Shown: positions 16,263-24,880 of the stretch, piece by piece
How positions within the stretch are numbered: position 1 is the stretch's first letter
Layout: each line of letters begins with the position of its first letter
Assembly: GCA_026388275.1 (NCBI GenBank)
Contig: JAPLKB010000008.1
Location: 22,007-86,006 of the forward strand
DNA length: 64,000 nucleotides
Origin: Pseudomonadota bacterium
GTDB lineage: Bacteria > Desulfobacterota > Syntrophorhabdia > Syntrophorhabdales > Syntrophorhabdaceae
Direction of reading: 5' to 3'
The notes under the pieces: model-generated
Databases searched by the model: none
Told to the model about the DNA's origin: nothing
Seen by the model: the letters and a program-made list of their open reading frames with translations, nothing else
Position numbers and translations under genes: made by a program

Positions 16263-17510
16263 TTAGAAAATTTCTTTAAACCATTCCCTCATTTTATTGA
16301 GAAGATTATTACCATTTACTAATTTCATTAATGATTGCGTACCACCATACATTTTGCGCCTTTTTATATCAGAATGTTTGAACCCGTATACCAGAAGTCC
16401 AACTCCGGTTGCATATATAGGATTATTTACCACATCAACAAGACCGCCTACGCCCACAGGAAACCCCCTTCTTGTAGGGAGGTTGAAAATATTTTCAGCA
16501 AGTTCGGGAATGCCTTCAAGATTTGCACACCCTCCGGTAATTACAACACCCGAAGCAAGCAATTTTTCAAATCCTGATTTCTTAATCTCATCATAGATCA
16601 TGGATGATATCTCTTCAACCCTCGGCTCGATTATGTCTGCCAGGGTTTTTCGCATAAGCGTTCTCGGTTTTCTACCGCCTACACTGGGAACTTCAATGGT
16701 TTCATTAGCGCCTATCATGTTCGAAAAAGCGCAGCCGTATTTCTTCTTTATCTTCTCTGCATCATCAACAGGTGTTCGTAATCCGATGGCAATGTCATTC
16801 GTAATACTATTCCCTCCAAAGGGCAGCACCGATGTATGTTTTATGCTTCCCGTTGAAAATACTGCAATATCACTTGTACCGCCTCCGATATCGACCAGAG
16901 CAACACCTATTTCTTTTTCTTCCGGTGTGAGTACCGCCTCTGATGAAGCAAGTTGTCCGAGTATGATACTGTCCACTGTGAGCCCTGCCATACGACAGCA
17001 CTTTATGATATTCTGCGCAGAGGAGGAGCTGCCGGTAACAATATGTACCTTTACCTCAAGCCTGACCCCTGTAATCCCGAGGGGGTCACGTATTCCATCC
17101 TGGTCGTCTATGATAAATTCCTGGGGGATAACATGAAGAATTTCCCGGTCTGCCGGTATTGCAATTGCTTTTGCAGCATCAATCGCCCTTGCAATATCAT
17201 CGGCTTTCACTTCCTTTTCTTTGATTGCAACAACGCCATTACTGTTGAAGCTCTTGATGTGAGCGCCCCCTATGCCTGCCATACAGTTGTTAATCTTTAT
17301 GCCTGCCATTAATTCGGCTTCTTCTACAGCCTTTTTTATAGAAGTAATAGTGCTTTCCATATTCACAACAACGCCTTTTCTCAGGCCCGTAGAAGGGTAA
17401 GATCCTATGCCTACTATGTTTATCTTCTCCTCAGCTACTTTCCCCACAACAATGCATATCTTTGTGGTTCCAATATCAACTCCTACGAGAAGCTCTTCTT
17501 CTCTAACCAT
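16263..17510 (-). CDS. ftsA: Cell division protein FtsA
   Basis: Actin-like ATPase that tethers FtsZ filaments to the membrane. The 415 residues include LLVGVDIGTTKICIVVG (phosphate 1), the SHS2 insertion (NCMAGIGGAHIKSFNSNG), VALVDIGGGTSDIAVF (phosphate 2) and VVITGGCANLEGIPELAE (adenosine motif). The C-terminal NNLLNKMREWFKEIF is an amphipathic helix, the usual membrane-targeting sequence. It lies between ftsQ (3-bp gap) and ftsZ in the normal order. Confidence 0.97.
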   Translation of the reverse strand: MVREEELLVGVDIGTTKICIVVGKVAEEKINIVGIGSYPSTGLRKGVVVNMESTITSIKKAVEEAELMAGIKINNCMAGIGGAHIKSFNSNGVVAIKEKEVKADDIARAIDAAKAIAIPADREILHVIPQEFIIDDQDGIRDPLGITGVRLEVKVHIVTGSSSSAQNIIKCCRMAGLTVDSIILGQLASSEAVLTPEEKEIGVALVDIGGGTSDIAVFSTGSIKHTSVLPFGGNSITNDIAIGLRTPVDDAEKIKKKYGCAFSNMIGANETIEVPSVGGRKPRTLMRKTLADIIEPRVEEISSMIYDEIKKSGFEKLLASGVVITGGCANLEGIPELAENIFNLPTRRGFPVGVGGLVDVVNNPIYATGVGLLVYGFKHSDIKRRKMYGGTQSLMKLVNGNNLLNKMREWFKEIF

Positions 17511-17512
17511 TT

Positions 17513-18214
17513 TTAGCCCTTCCTTTCCTGGATAATTCCACCCTTTTCAAATCTTGCATCTATACATTTAATCATGAGACCCCGTTTTTTTGCATCTTCG
17601 AGTATAGAAACAGCTCTCTTAAGTCTTTCCTTCTGGTCTTCCTTGCCGAGCACTATCTCTACCCCGTCTTCTGCACCAAAAACCGTCACGCTGCCTTCGT
17701 CATATGCAATTTCCGATATGGCATTTCTTTTTATAATTCCTTGCGTAATCCAGCTATTGGTTTCCCTGTACAGGCTCTTTACATCCGCCTTATCCCCGGC
17801 ATTAATAACAAACATATTTTTTATATCGCCTTTCGTTAACCTTTTATATGGCTCTCCACATTCATCAAGCACACTGATAACACCATTCTTATCAACCCAT
17901 AGAGCCGAGGGTATTTTTTCCTTCACGTCTATGATAATTGAAAAAGGGAAAACTCTTTTTATCCTTACTTCCTTTACAAACGGGTGCGACGTGATGATTT
18001 CTTTCATCTTTTGAATGTCTATTCTGAAAAGGTTTCCCCGAATGAAAGGGGATATCCTGCCCATAATATCTTCATCTCCTAATTGACTTGCCCCGTTTAT
18101 TCTTATATTTTTTATGAAGAACAACGGTTCATCTTTTGAAAATATGTATATTGTCGTTAGCATGGATAAAATACATATTGGCACAAGAAAAAAGATGTAC
18201 AGGGTTTTTTTCAT
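17513..18214 (-). CDS. ftsQ: Cell division protein FtsQ
   Basis: Bitopic membrane protein linking early and late divisome parts. A transmembrane helix (LYIFFLVPICILSMLTTIYIF) sits near the N-terminus. The POTRA domain follows (FFIKNIRINGASQLGDEDIMGRIS) and then the FtsQ core (HPFVKEVRIKRVFPFSIIIDVKEKIPSALW). It has 233 residues, slightly short but within the family. The start overlaps the end of ddl by four bases (ATGA), showing translational coupling. FtsQ normally recruits FtsL/FtsB and then FtsW/FtsI, which is of interest because the last two are abnormal here. Confidence 0.93.
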   Translation of the reverse strand: MKKTLYIFFLVPICILSMLTTIYIFSKDEPLFFIKNIRINGASQLGDEDIMGRISPFIRGNLFRIDIQKMKEIITSHPFVKEVRIKRVFPFSIIIDVKEKIPSALWVDKNGVISVLDECGEPYKRLTKGDIKNMFVINAGDKADVKSLYRETNSWITQGIIKRNAISEIAYDEGSVTVFGAEDGVEIVLGKEDQKERLKRAVSILEDAKKRGLMIKCIDARFEKGGIIQERKG

Positions 18215-19119
18215 GTTTTTAAAGAAGCCCCCTTTATAATTTCGTCAACAAGATCATCAAATGACCTGCCAAGATATTCCCATGCCTTCGGCACAAGGGA
18301 GGTTTCAGTCATGCCCGGAGAGGTATTGATATCTATTATGAGCGGGATACCTTCATCCACCATCATGTCAACCCTGGCACACCCTGAAAGCCCAAAAGCT
18401 TTATATACTGTCATCGCATAGTCCTGCGCTTTTTTTTCAACTTTTTTGCCGATCTTTGCAGGTATGATATATTCAGTCATCCCCTTGGTATATTTTGCCT
18501 CAAAATCATAAAATCCTTTTAATGGTTTTACCTGAATGACAGGCAGCACCTCATTATTAGCTATACCGACAGTTATTTCCTCCCCCTGTATATACTTTTC
18601 TATCAGAACTTTCTTATCATATTTCAGGGCATTTTTAATAGCCCCGTTTTTCTCTCCATTTTTTCTGACAATAGATATGCCGATTGTTGAGCCTTCGTTG
18701 GCCGGCTTTACAACAAAAGGTACGGGAAACCTGACTTTGTCTTTGGCATAGCAGACTTCATAGGCAGGAGTGGGCAGTCCCATTCTATCCAACAGCATCT
18801 TCATGATCGCCTTATCCATTGCAATAGCCGACCCGAGCACACCGGAACCGGTATAGGGTATACCCATCATTTCGAGGAGACCCTGAACTGTACCATCCTC
18901 GCCCCATCTACCGTGAAGGGCAATAAAGACAACCTGAACTTTATTTTTTTTCAAATTATCTACGATGTTATGCTCCGCATCTATCCCTACAGCGCTGTAA
19001 CCGCTGCGTATAAGGCTTTGAAGAATTGCCTTTCCACTCTTCAGGGAAATCTCCCTTTCCGAGGATTTCCCTCCCATAAGAACCCCTATTTTTTTTTCTT
19101 TCATATCTCCCTTACCCAT
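18211..19119 (-). CDS. ddl: D-alanine--D-alanine ligase
   Basis: ATP-grasp enzyme joining two D-alanines for the peptidoglycan stem peptide. The 302-residue protein shows KIGVLMGGKSSEREISLKSG, IALHGRWGEDGTVQGLLEMM, YTGSGVLGSAIAMDKAIMK, the ATP-grasp loop PANEGSTIGIS, VGIANNEVLPVI and the metal-binding IIDINTSPGMTETSLVPKA. Two starts are possible: the ATG at 19119 or MKEKKIGVLMGG at 19104. The second fits the family better, but both ribosome sites are poorly spaced. Placed between murB and ftsQ as in most dcw clusters. Confidence 0.95.
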   Translation of the reverse strand: MGKGDMKEKKIGVLMGGKSSEREISLKSGKAILQSLIRSGYSAVGIDAEHNIVDNLKKNKVQVVFIALHGRWGEDGTVQGLLEMMGIPYTGSGVLGSAIAMDKAIMKMLLDRMGLPTPAYEVCYAKDKVRFPVPFVVKPANEGSTIGISIVRKNGEKNGAIKNALKYDKKVLIEKYIQGEEITVGIANNEVLPVIQVKPLKGFYDFEAKYTKGMTEYIIPAKIGKKVEKKAQDYAMTVYKAFGLSGCARVDMMVDEGIPLIIDINTSPGMTETSLVPKAWEYLGRSFDDLVDEIIKGASLKT

Positions 19120-19156
19120 GGCTCCGGTTCACTATAAACGGTTTAAACTATTTCTT

Positions 19157-20056
19157 TTAATTTTCATTGAATCCCCACATTTCCACTTCTTCCTCCAATG
19201 TAACCCCCAGTTTTTCAAATACCTCTTTTTTTATTCTATCAATAAGAGCTTTTATGTCATGTGCTGTAGCATGGCCAAGATTCACAATAAAATTCGTATG
19301 TTTCTCAGAAACACAGGCATCACCGATCCTAAAGCCTCGCAGCCCTGCCTTTTCAACATACTGCCATGCAGGCTCTTTGTTCACACTCTTGAATACAGAT
19401 CCGGATGAAGGGAATTCCATTGGGTGCCTCTTTTTTCTTTCAACAAAAACATATTCCATGTCTTCCAGTATCTTCTCTCTGTCCTTTGTTTTTAACTGGA
19501 AAACAGCATTTATCACGCACTCAGTATTTTTTACAGGCGATGACCTGTAGTTGAACGTAAGAGCCTTCTTATCAAGAGTTGTAATATTCCCCTTATCGTT
19601 CATTACGGTTACTCCCTCCAATACATCAGAGATGGATGCTCCGAAACTCCCGGCATTCATCTTGATTCCACCACCAACAGTGCCTGGTATCCAGTATAGC
19701 TTTTCAAGACCGGCAAGCCCACGCATGGCGCTATCTTTTATAAACCCTTTTAAAGAAGCTCCTCCGGAAACCTTTACAACTGCGCCTTTTTGATTCCTTT
19801 CGTACTGCATACACCGTATCTTTACTATCCTGATTATTGCCCCATTAAACCCCTTATCATGTACAATGACATTCGTTCCATTGCCTACAAACCTGTATTT
19901 GATTCCCTCTGCTCTCAAAATACGCATCGTCTTCAGCAGGTTAGTCTCATCTGCGGGATACACAAGGTATTTTACAGGACCACCCACTTTCATGGATGTA
20001 TACCTCTTCATGGGCACATCCGTTAAAACAGTACCTTTTATTCCCCAATCTCTCAA
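19157..20056 (-). CDS. murB: UDP-N-acetylenolpyruvoylglucosamine reductase
   Basis: FAD enzyme that reduces UDP-GlcNAc-enolpyruvate to UDP-MurNAc with NADPH. The 299 residues include the PCMH-type FAD domain (YTSMKVGGPVKYLVYP, VGNGTNVIVHDKGF, GTVGGGIKMNAGSFGASI), the YRSS catalytic region (FNYRSSPVKNTECV) and FPSSGSVFKS with the conserved serine. The tail has KHTNFIVNLGHATAHDI, and the length fits the type I or IIb forms. It follows murC across the heptamer repeat array. Confidence 0.96.
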   Translation of the reverse strand: MRDWGIKGTVLTDVPMKRYTSMKVGGPVKYLVYPADETNLLKTMRILRAEGIKYRFVGNGTNVIVHDKGFNGAIIRIVKIRCMQYERNQKGAVVKVSGGASLKGFIKDSAMRGLAGLEKLYWIPGTVGGGIKMNAGSFGASISDVLEGVTVMNDKGNITTLDKKALTFNYRSSPVKNTECVINAVFQLKTKDREKILEDMEYVFVERKKRHPMEFPSSGSVFKSVNKEPAWQYVEKAGLRGFRIGDACVSEKHTNFIVNLGHATAHDIKALIDRIKKEVFEKLGVTLEEEVEMWGFNEN

Positions 20057-20074
20057 TCTCTCCCTGCCTTTTAC

Positions 20075-20145
20075 CTTTCACTATTCACCGCGGGCAGGTT
20101 TAAAACCCGCCCCTACTGTTCACTATTCACTGTTCACTGCTTTTC
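20075..20145. repeat. Heptamer array with an embedded GC hairpin
   Basis: Between murC and murB. TTCACTA/TTCACTG units like those at 15025-15095 surround a short inverted repeat GCGGGCAGGTTT-AAAACCCGCCC. The hairpin could slow or stop transcription on the minus strand, but it has no adjacent T-run of note. Confidence 0.6.
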
Positions 20146-21514
20146 CCCATTCCGCTTTCAGCCTGTCGCATATCTTATTGATATCACCTGCGCCGAGAGT
20201 AACAACGGTATCGCCGTCCTGCGCGAGCTCCAGAATCTTTTCAGCCGCATTTTCCTTCGTCTCGACAAAAAACACATTCTTGTGCCCGCTGGCACGTATA
20301 TTTTCTGCAAAAAACATCCCGCTGATACCCTCTATTTTTTCTTCGGAAGCTGCATATATCTCAGTAACAATCAGGATATCCGCTTCATTAAATGATGTTA
20401 TAAAATCATCCATCAATGCCTTTGTCCTTGTGTATCTGTGAGGCTGAAATGCAACGACAATTCTTCCTTTACACATCTTCTTTATTGCCGATAGCGTAGC
20501 TTTAACCTCTGTGGGGTGATGCCCGTAATCGTCAATAAGCTTTATGTTCCCATCCCACTTTACTTCGAGTCTCCTCTGGACGCCGGAAAATGTTTCCAGT
20601 GCTTCCGCTATTTTGGAAAAGGGAATATCAAGCTCTATGCCAACACCGCATGCGGCAAGTGCATTGACAACGTTATGGATGCCTGGCATGGCAAGGTTTA
20701 TGACGCCCAGTTCATATCCTTTATAGATTACTCTGAAGTTTGTACCTGTTTCATTGTACGTAACACCATCTGCTCTAAGGTCTGCCTGTTTTGAAAGTCC
20801 ATAGGTCATATACCTTCTCTTTAATTGAGGGATAAGAGTCTGGATATTCGCATTGTCAATGCATATGATGTCAAGCCCATAGAAAGGTACTTTATTGAGA
20901 AAGGTTAAGAATGCAGCCTTTATGTCATTGATATCCTTATAGAAATCAAGGTGCTCCAGATCTATGTTCGTTGTCACGGCAATTGTCGGAAAAAGAAGGA
21001 GAAATGTCCCGTCACTTTCATCTGCTTCTGCCACCAGGAATTTACTGCCGCCGAGTTTTGCATTACTGCCGAGACTGTTCAATTTACCGCCAATGACGCA
21101 TGTCGGGTCCAAACCTGCACGTCCGAGGATCGTTGAGACTATTGAAGTTGTGGTTGTTTTACCGTGGGAACCTGCTACGGCAATACTATATTTCATCCTC
21201 ATGAGCTCTGCAAGCATTTCCGCCCTCTGTATTACCGGGACAAAAATCTCTTTTGCCTTCTGTATCTCAGGGTTATCAGGCTTTACCGCCGACGAAATAA
21301 CGACTACATCGGCATCCTCTACATTTTCTTTCTTATGGCCATAAAATATCTTTGCGCCAAGCTGCTCAAGCCTTTCGGTAGTATCGGTTTTCCTGATATC
21401 CGAACCTGTAACAGTAAAATCGAGATTTAACAGTACCTCTGCAATACCGCTCATCCCTATACCGCCGATGCCGACAAAATGTATTTTCTCTATCTTGTGA
21501 AGAACCATATTCAA
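20123..21514 (-). CDS. murC: UDP-N-acetylmuramate--L-alanine ligase
   Basis: Adds the first amino acid of the stem peptide in an ATP-dependent reaction. The 463 residues carry the N-terminal UDP-binding motif HFVGIGGIGMSGIAEVL, the P-loop AGSHGKTTTTSI, VAEADESDGTFLLL, NIDLEHLDFY and the ligase-domain block IDDYGHHPTEVKATL, with VAFQPHRYTRTKAL after it. All landmark residues are present. It is the middle of the dcw run, with murG upstream. Confidence 0.97.
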   Translation of the reverse strand: MNMVLHKIEKIHFVGIGGIGMSGIAEVLLNLDFTVTGSDIRKTDTTERLEQLGAKIFYGHKKENVEDADVVVISSAVKPDNPEIQKAKEIFVPVIQRAEMLAELMRMKYSIAVAGSHGKTTTTSIVSTILGRAGLDPTCVIGGKLNSLGSNAKLGGSKFLVAEADESDGTFLLLFPTIAVTTNIDLEHLDFYKDINDIKAAFLTFLNKVPFYGLDIICIDNANIQTLIPQLKRRYMTYGLSKQADLRADGVTYNETGTNFRVIYKGYELGVINLAMPGIHNVVNALAACGVGIELDIPFSKIAEALETFSGVQRRLEVKWDGNIKLIDDYGHHPTEVKATLSAIKKMCKGRIVVAFQPHRYTRTKALMDDFITSFNEADILIVTEIYAASEEKIEGISGMFFAENIRASGHKNVFFVETKENAAEKILELAQDGDTVVTLGAGDINKICDRLKAEWGKAVNSE

Positions 21515-21614
21515 CCCCTGTCTTCAGTTATCTGTCTGTTCACGGTTCACATATTTGAACTTTAAAGTATTCAGATTTTCTCCTTTTCCGTTAGCTGTAA
21601 AATGCGAAATATTT

Positions 21615-22688
21615 TCATTTCCCGGTTACCTCTTCCTGTATCTTTGAAATAATCCTCTCCTGTGCATCATCGACAAACAGTCTGCCGATATTTTCACCCA
21701 TCTGCTTAAGCAATGCAGGCTCATTCATGAGATGCTTTATAACACCATAGAGCCTTTCTCCGCTTGCCTCATCATTGCCGACAATATAACCTCCGCCGAC
21801 ATTCTCCACGTGAGAAGCATTTTTCCATTGGTGCTGTCCTGCAGAGAACGGATAAGGTATAAGTATCGCCGCTTTTCTGAAATATGCAAGCTCGAAGATT
21901 GTTGAAGCTCCCGCCCTTGATATAACTACGTCTGAACGGTTGTAGTAATTAGCCATGTTGTCTGTAAAAGGAAAAACCTCGTGTTTTATATCTGTTTTTT
22001 CATATGCTTCTTTTATGCGATCATAGTCTTCCGCCCCTGTCTGGTGATAAATAACTGCATTTTTGTAGCCTTCCAGGTAAGGAAGTAAGGAAAGTACTGA
22101 TTCATTGATGCTTTTTGCGCCCCTGCTCCCTCCGAATACAAAGATTCCGAATGTTTCATCGCTTTTTGTTTCTCTTGGAACCTTGACAGCATGTCTTACG
22201 GGGTTACCTGTATAATATACACCTTTGCTTTTAAACAATTCCCCTGATTCCTGAAAACTGATGAATGTCGCCTTTGCGTATTTTGAAAGCACCTTGTTTG
22301 CAAGTCCGGGCTCAGCATTCTGCTCATGAAGAAAGACCGGTACGCCGAGGATGGCACCTGCAAAAATTATTGGTACGGATGTAAAACCACCCATCCCGAG
22401 AATTGCATCCGGTTTCTCCCTTTTTATAATCCTCATGCAGCTGCAGATACCCTTCAGGATATAAAAGAGTGTGGCAGCCTTGTACAATGCACTTCTGCCC
22501 TGAAACTGCCGTGCCTGAACGAAAAGGAGTCTGAACCCATACTGGGGGATAATTTTACTCTCAAGCCCAAAAGTTGTCCCGATGAATACCACCTGGTTAT
22601 CCTGCCCCTGCGCAATAAACGTCTCAGCCACGGCAATACCGGGAAAGATATGTCCTCCTGTCCCGCCTGCCGATATGATGAGCTTCAT
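21615..22688 (-). CDS. murG: Lipid II synthase MurG
   Basis: GT28-family transferase that adds GlcNAc to lipid I at the inner face of the membrane. The 357-residue protein has the N-terminal GGTGGHIFPGIAVAE loop, GMGGFTSVPIIFAGAILGVP, FLHEQNAEPGLANKVL, FVFGGSRGAKSINE, and the UDP-GlcNAc-binding VVISRAGASTIFEL with HQWKNASHVE. Its start overlaps the stop of the FtsW-position gene by four bases (ATGA), so the two are translationally coupled. Confidence 0.97.
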   Translation of the reverse strand: MKLIISAGGTGGHIFPGIAVAETFIAQGQDNQVVFIGTTFGLESKIIPQYGFRLLFVQARQFQGRSALYKAATLFYILKGICSCMRIIKREKPDAILGMGGFTSVPIIFAGAILGVPVFLHEQNAEPGLANKVLSKYAKATFISFQESGELFKSKGVYYTGNPVRHAVKVPRETKSDETFGIFVFGGSRGAKSINESVLSLLPYLEGYKNAVIYHQTGAEDYDRIKEAYEKTDIKHEVFPFTDNMANYYNRSDVVISRAGASTIFELAYFRKAAILIPYPFSAGQHQWKNASHVENVGGGYIVGNDEASGERLYGVIKHLMNEPALLKQMGENIGRLFVDDAQERIISKIQEEVTGK

Positions 22689-23476
22689 ATATACTCCTTT
22701 TCCGCTTTGAGCATTATTCCGATAAGCGGCGTCAATACAAGAAGGGCAGCCACTGGCTGATACAGAAGCCCGGCTGAAAGTCTTAGCCCCAGCACCATAA
22801 AAATATCCGTTGCAATATAGATAGAACCGAAAAAGATCATGAGCTTGATAAAATTGCTCTTTTTTGTAAATCCTACAAAAGCCGTGATCAAAAATACAAA
22901 AGAAGTTGCTAAAAGCAAATATTTTTCCACATCGTTGATCTTTACCCCGCCTCCAAGTATGTTTACTTCCTTGTTAAAGATGATCAGTGCTATGGTAATA
23001 GCCAGTGTATATCCTGCTATGAAGGGAATCAGACGGTTTTTACCGATTACGAAAAGAAAAAACACGGCAGCTATGGACATGGGAATGATAAAAAGCGCTT
23101 TCCCGATCATAAAGAGGTTGAAGGCAGAGGAAAGAAATAACACTGAAAGGGCTGCAATTTCTTTAATCAAATTTTTTCCTTTTTCATCAATTGTAATTAA
23201 ATAAAAGGTTAATCCGTAAAAAGAAACAAATATAATAAGGGCATCAAGGGGATATTGGATACTCATCTTCGGATATACGAAGAAAAAGACTGTCACTGCA
23301 AGAGCAAAACATATAAAGGGATATTTCATCGCAATGATATGCTTTGCCGGGATGAGGTATATAAGGTAGGCAGCTCCGAGGCCAAGACAGATCATCAGAA
23401 CTTTGACAACATTAAGCTCACGGAAGAAGCCGTATAGTAAAATGGAGGCTGTCAGATAAACAAATACTTTTTTCAA
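22685..23476 (-). CDS. Degenerate FtsW-position membrane protein
   Basis: Occupies the ftsW slot between murD and murG, overlapping both by four bases. It is only 263 residues (FtsW is usually 360-420) but has roughly ten hydrophobic segments packed closely. Its C-terminal stretch, with MVLGLRLSAGLLYQPVAAL then LIGIMLKAEKEY, follows the spacing of the FtsW end (GL-P-TGLPLPF-SYGGSS...GILL). However, the GGSS core and the TM7-8 loop motif containing the catalytic Asp (HTDFIF type) are absent; that loop here reads FNKEVNILGGGVKINDVEKY. It is unlikely to polymerise glycan strands. It may be a pseudo-SEDS scaffold, or an unrelated protein in the same slot; the reading frame is fully intact. Confidence 0.7.
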   Translation of the reverse strand: MKKVFVYLTASILLYGFFRELNVVKVLMICLGLGAAYLIYLIPAKHIIAMKYPFICFALAVTVFFFVYPKMSIQYPLDALIIFVSFYGLTFYLITIDEKGKNLIKEIAALSVLFLSSAFNLFMIGKALFIIPMSIAAVFFLFVIGKNRLIPFIAGYTLAITIALIIFNKEVNILGGGVKINDVEKYLLLATSFVFLITAFVGFTKKSNFIKLMIFFGSIYIATDIFMVLGLRLSAGLLYQPVAALLVLTPLIGIMLKAEKEYI

Positions 23477-24798
23477 AGTGATTCCACCATTTCCTTAAAC
23501 ATATTCCCCCTCTCTTTATAGTCTTTAAACATATCAAAGCTGCTGCACATTGGAGAAAAGAGGACTGCATCACCATCACCGGCAATTTCATATGCCTTCT
23601 TTATTGCTGCGTTCAAATTATCTTCAATGTAGGTCTTTGTATATCCTCCCAGTTCTTCCGATATCCGCTGACTCGCCTCTCCTATGAGTATCATCGCCTT
23701 TACCTTTTTCATGAGGTCACCGATGACTTTATAGCTCCCGCCCTTATCTCTTCCCCCTGCAATAAGCACCACGTTTTTTTCTATACTTTCCAGGGCTCTT
23801 TTTGTAGCATCTACATTTGTAGCCTTTGAATCATTGTAGAACTTCACTCCCTTCAATTCCCTCACAGGCTCAACCCTGTGGGGCAGCCCCTTGAAGTTTT
23901 TCAGTACCTCTCCGACAACGTCCTGCCCTATGCCGTATATATGGGAGACAAGAAGCGCTGAGAGAATGTTTTCCGTATTATGAATACCCAAAAGCGGGGA
24001 TATATCTCTTCTGTACACGGTCTCTCTTCCCATGAGCCTGACAAACATAAAGTCGTTGAAGAAAAAGGCTCCTTCCTTTAATATTGTATTGCTTTTAAAA
24101 AATAGGGTCTTTGCCTTTATCTCCCTCTCGATGGAGAGTTCTTTATTCAATACAGCCCAGTTTGTTTCCTGCTGATTTTCAAAGATCCTGTACTTCGCAG
24201 CCTTGTATTCATCATAACTTCTGTATCTGTCGAGATGATCTTCGGTAATATTCAAAAGAACAGACGTATCCGGGCGAAAGGTCTCTATAGTTTCAAGCTG
24301 AAAACTGCTTATTTCAAGTATGACATATTTTGCCTTTTTCCCTTCCATCACATAGTTTATCAGGGGATTGCCGATATTGCCGCCTACAAAGACAGACCCG
24401 CATGCTTTATCAAATATCTCTCCGATAAGGGAGGTTACGGTGGTCTTCCCGTTTGTTCCTGTAATAGCAATAATAGGTTCATTTACAAATGAAGACGCAA
24501 GTTCAATTTCACCGATAATTTTTGCCCCGCTTTTGCGTGCTTCCTGAAGATAAGGCATCTCGCTATCCACTCCCGGGCTTATGACTATCAGCGGGTAACC
24601 AAGGAAATCCTCTCCGTTATAGCTCCCGAAACAACCTTCAAATTCAATGCCCTGGAGCTCTTTTAGCGCCCCTTTAAGTTCTTCTTCTGTTTTTGTATCA
24701 ATAACGGTAATCTTTTTTCCCATGCTGCTTAAAAATTTTGCTGTTGCAATCCCTGTTTTACCAAGGCCAACAATAAGTATCTTATCCGGAAGGTTCAT
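23473..24798 (-). CDS. murD: UDP-N-acetylmuramoylalanine--D-glutamate ligase
   Basis: Adds D-glutamate to UDP-MurNAc-L-Ala. The 441-residue protein begins ILIVGLGKTGIATAKFLSSMG (UDP-binding), then has VISPGVDSEMPYL, the P-loop AITGTNGKTTVTSL, GNIGNPLINYV, LEISSFQLETIETFRPDTSVLLN-type blocks, LLNITEDHLDRY, and FYNDSKATNVDATKRALES with IAGGRDKGGSY. All landmarks for activity are present. The gene overlaps the FtsW-position gene downstream. Confidence 0.97.
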   Translation of the reverse strand: MNLPDKILIVGLGKTGIATAKFLSSMGKKITVIDTKTEEELKGALKELQGIEFEGCFGSYNGEDFLGYPLIVISPGVDSEMPYLQEARKSGAKIIGEIELASSFVNEPIIAITGTNGKTTVTSLIGEIFDKACGSVFVGGNIGNPLINYVMEGKKAKYVILEISSFQLETIETFRPDTSVLLNITEDHLDRYRSYDEYKAAKYRIFENQQETNWAVLNKELSIEREIKAKTLFFKSNTILKEGAFFFNDFMFVRLMGRETVYRRDISPLLGIHNTENILSALLVSHIYGIGQDVVGEVLKNFKGLPHRVEPVRELKGVKFYNDSKATNVDATKRALESIEKNVVLIAGGRDKGGSYKVIGDLMKKVKAMILIGEASQRISEELGGYTKTYIEDNLNAAIKKAYEIAGDGDAVLFSPMCSSFDMFKDYKERGNMFKEMVESL

Positions 24799-24880
24799 AT
24801 CATCATTCCTATCGTTATTGAGTACCGGGTAAACACCTGCAAATATTTAAACAGTGAACTGTTGGCCATGAACATCTTTC

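Noticed and set aside
22685..23476. Normal ftsW
   Set aside because: Too short and lacking the catalytic aspartate loop and GGSS region; position alone would have misled.
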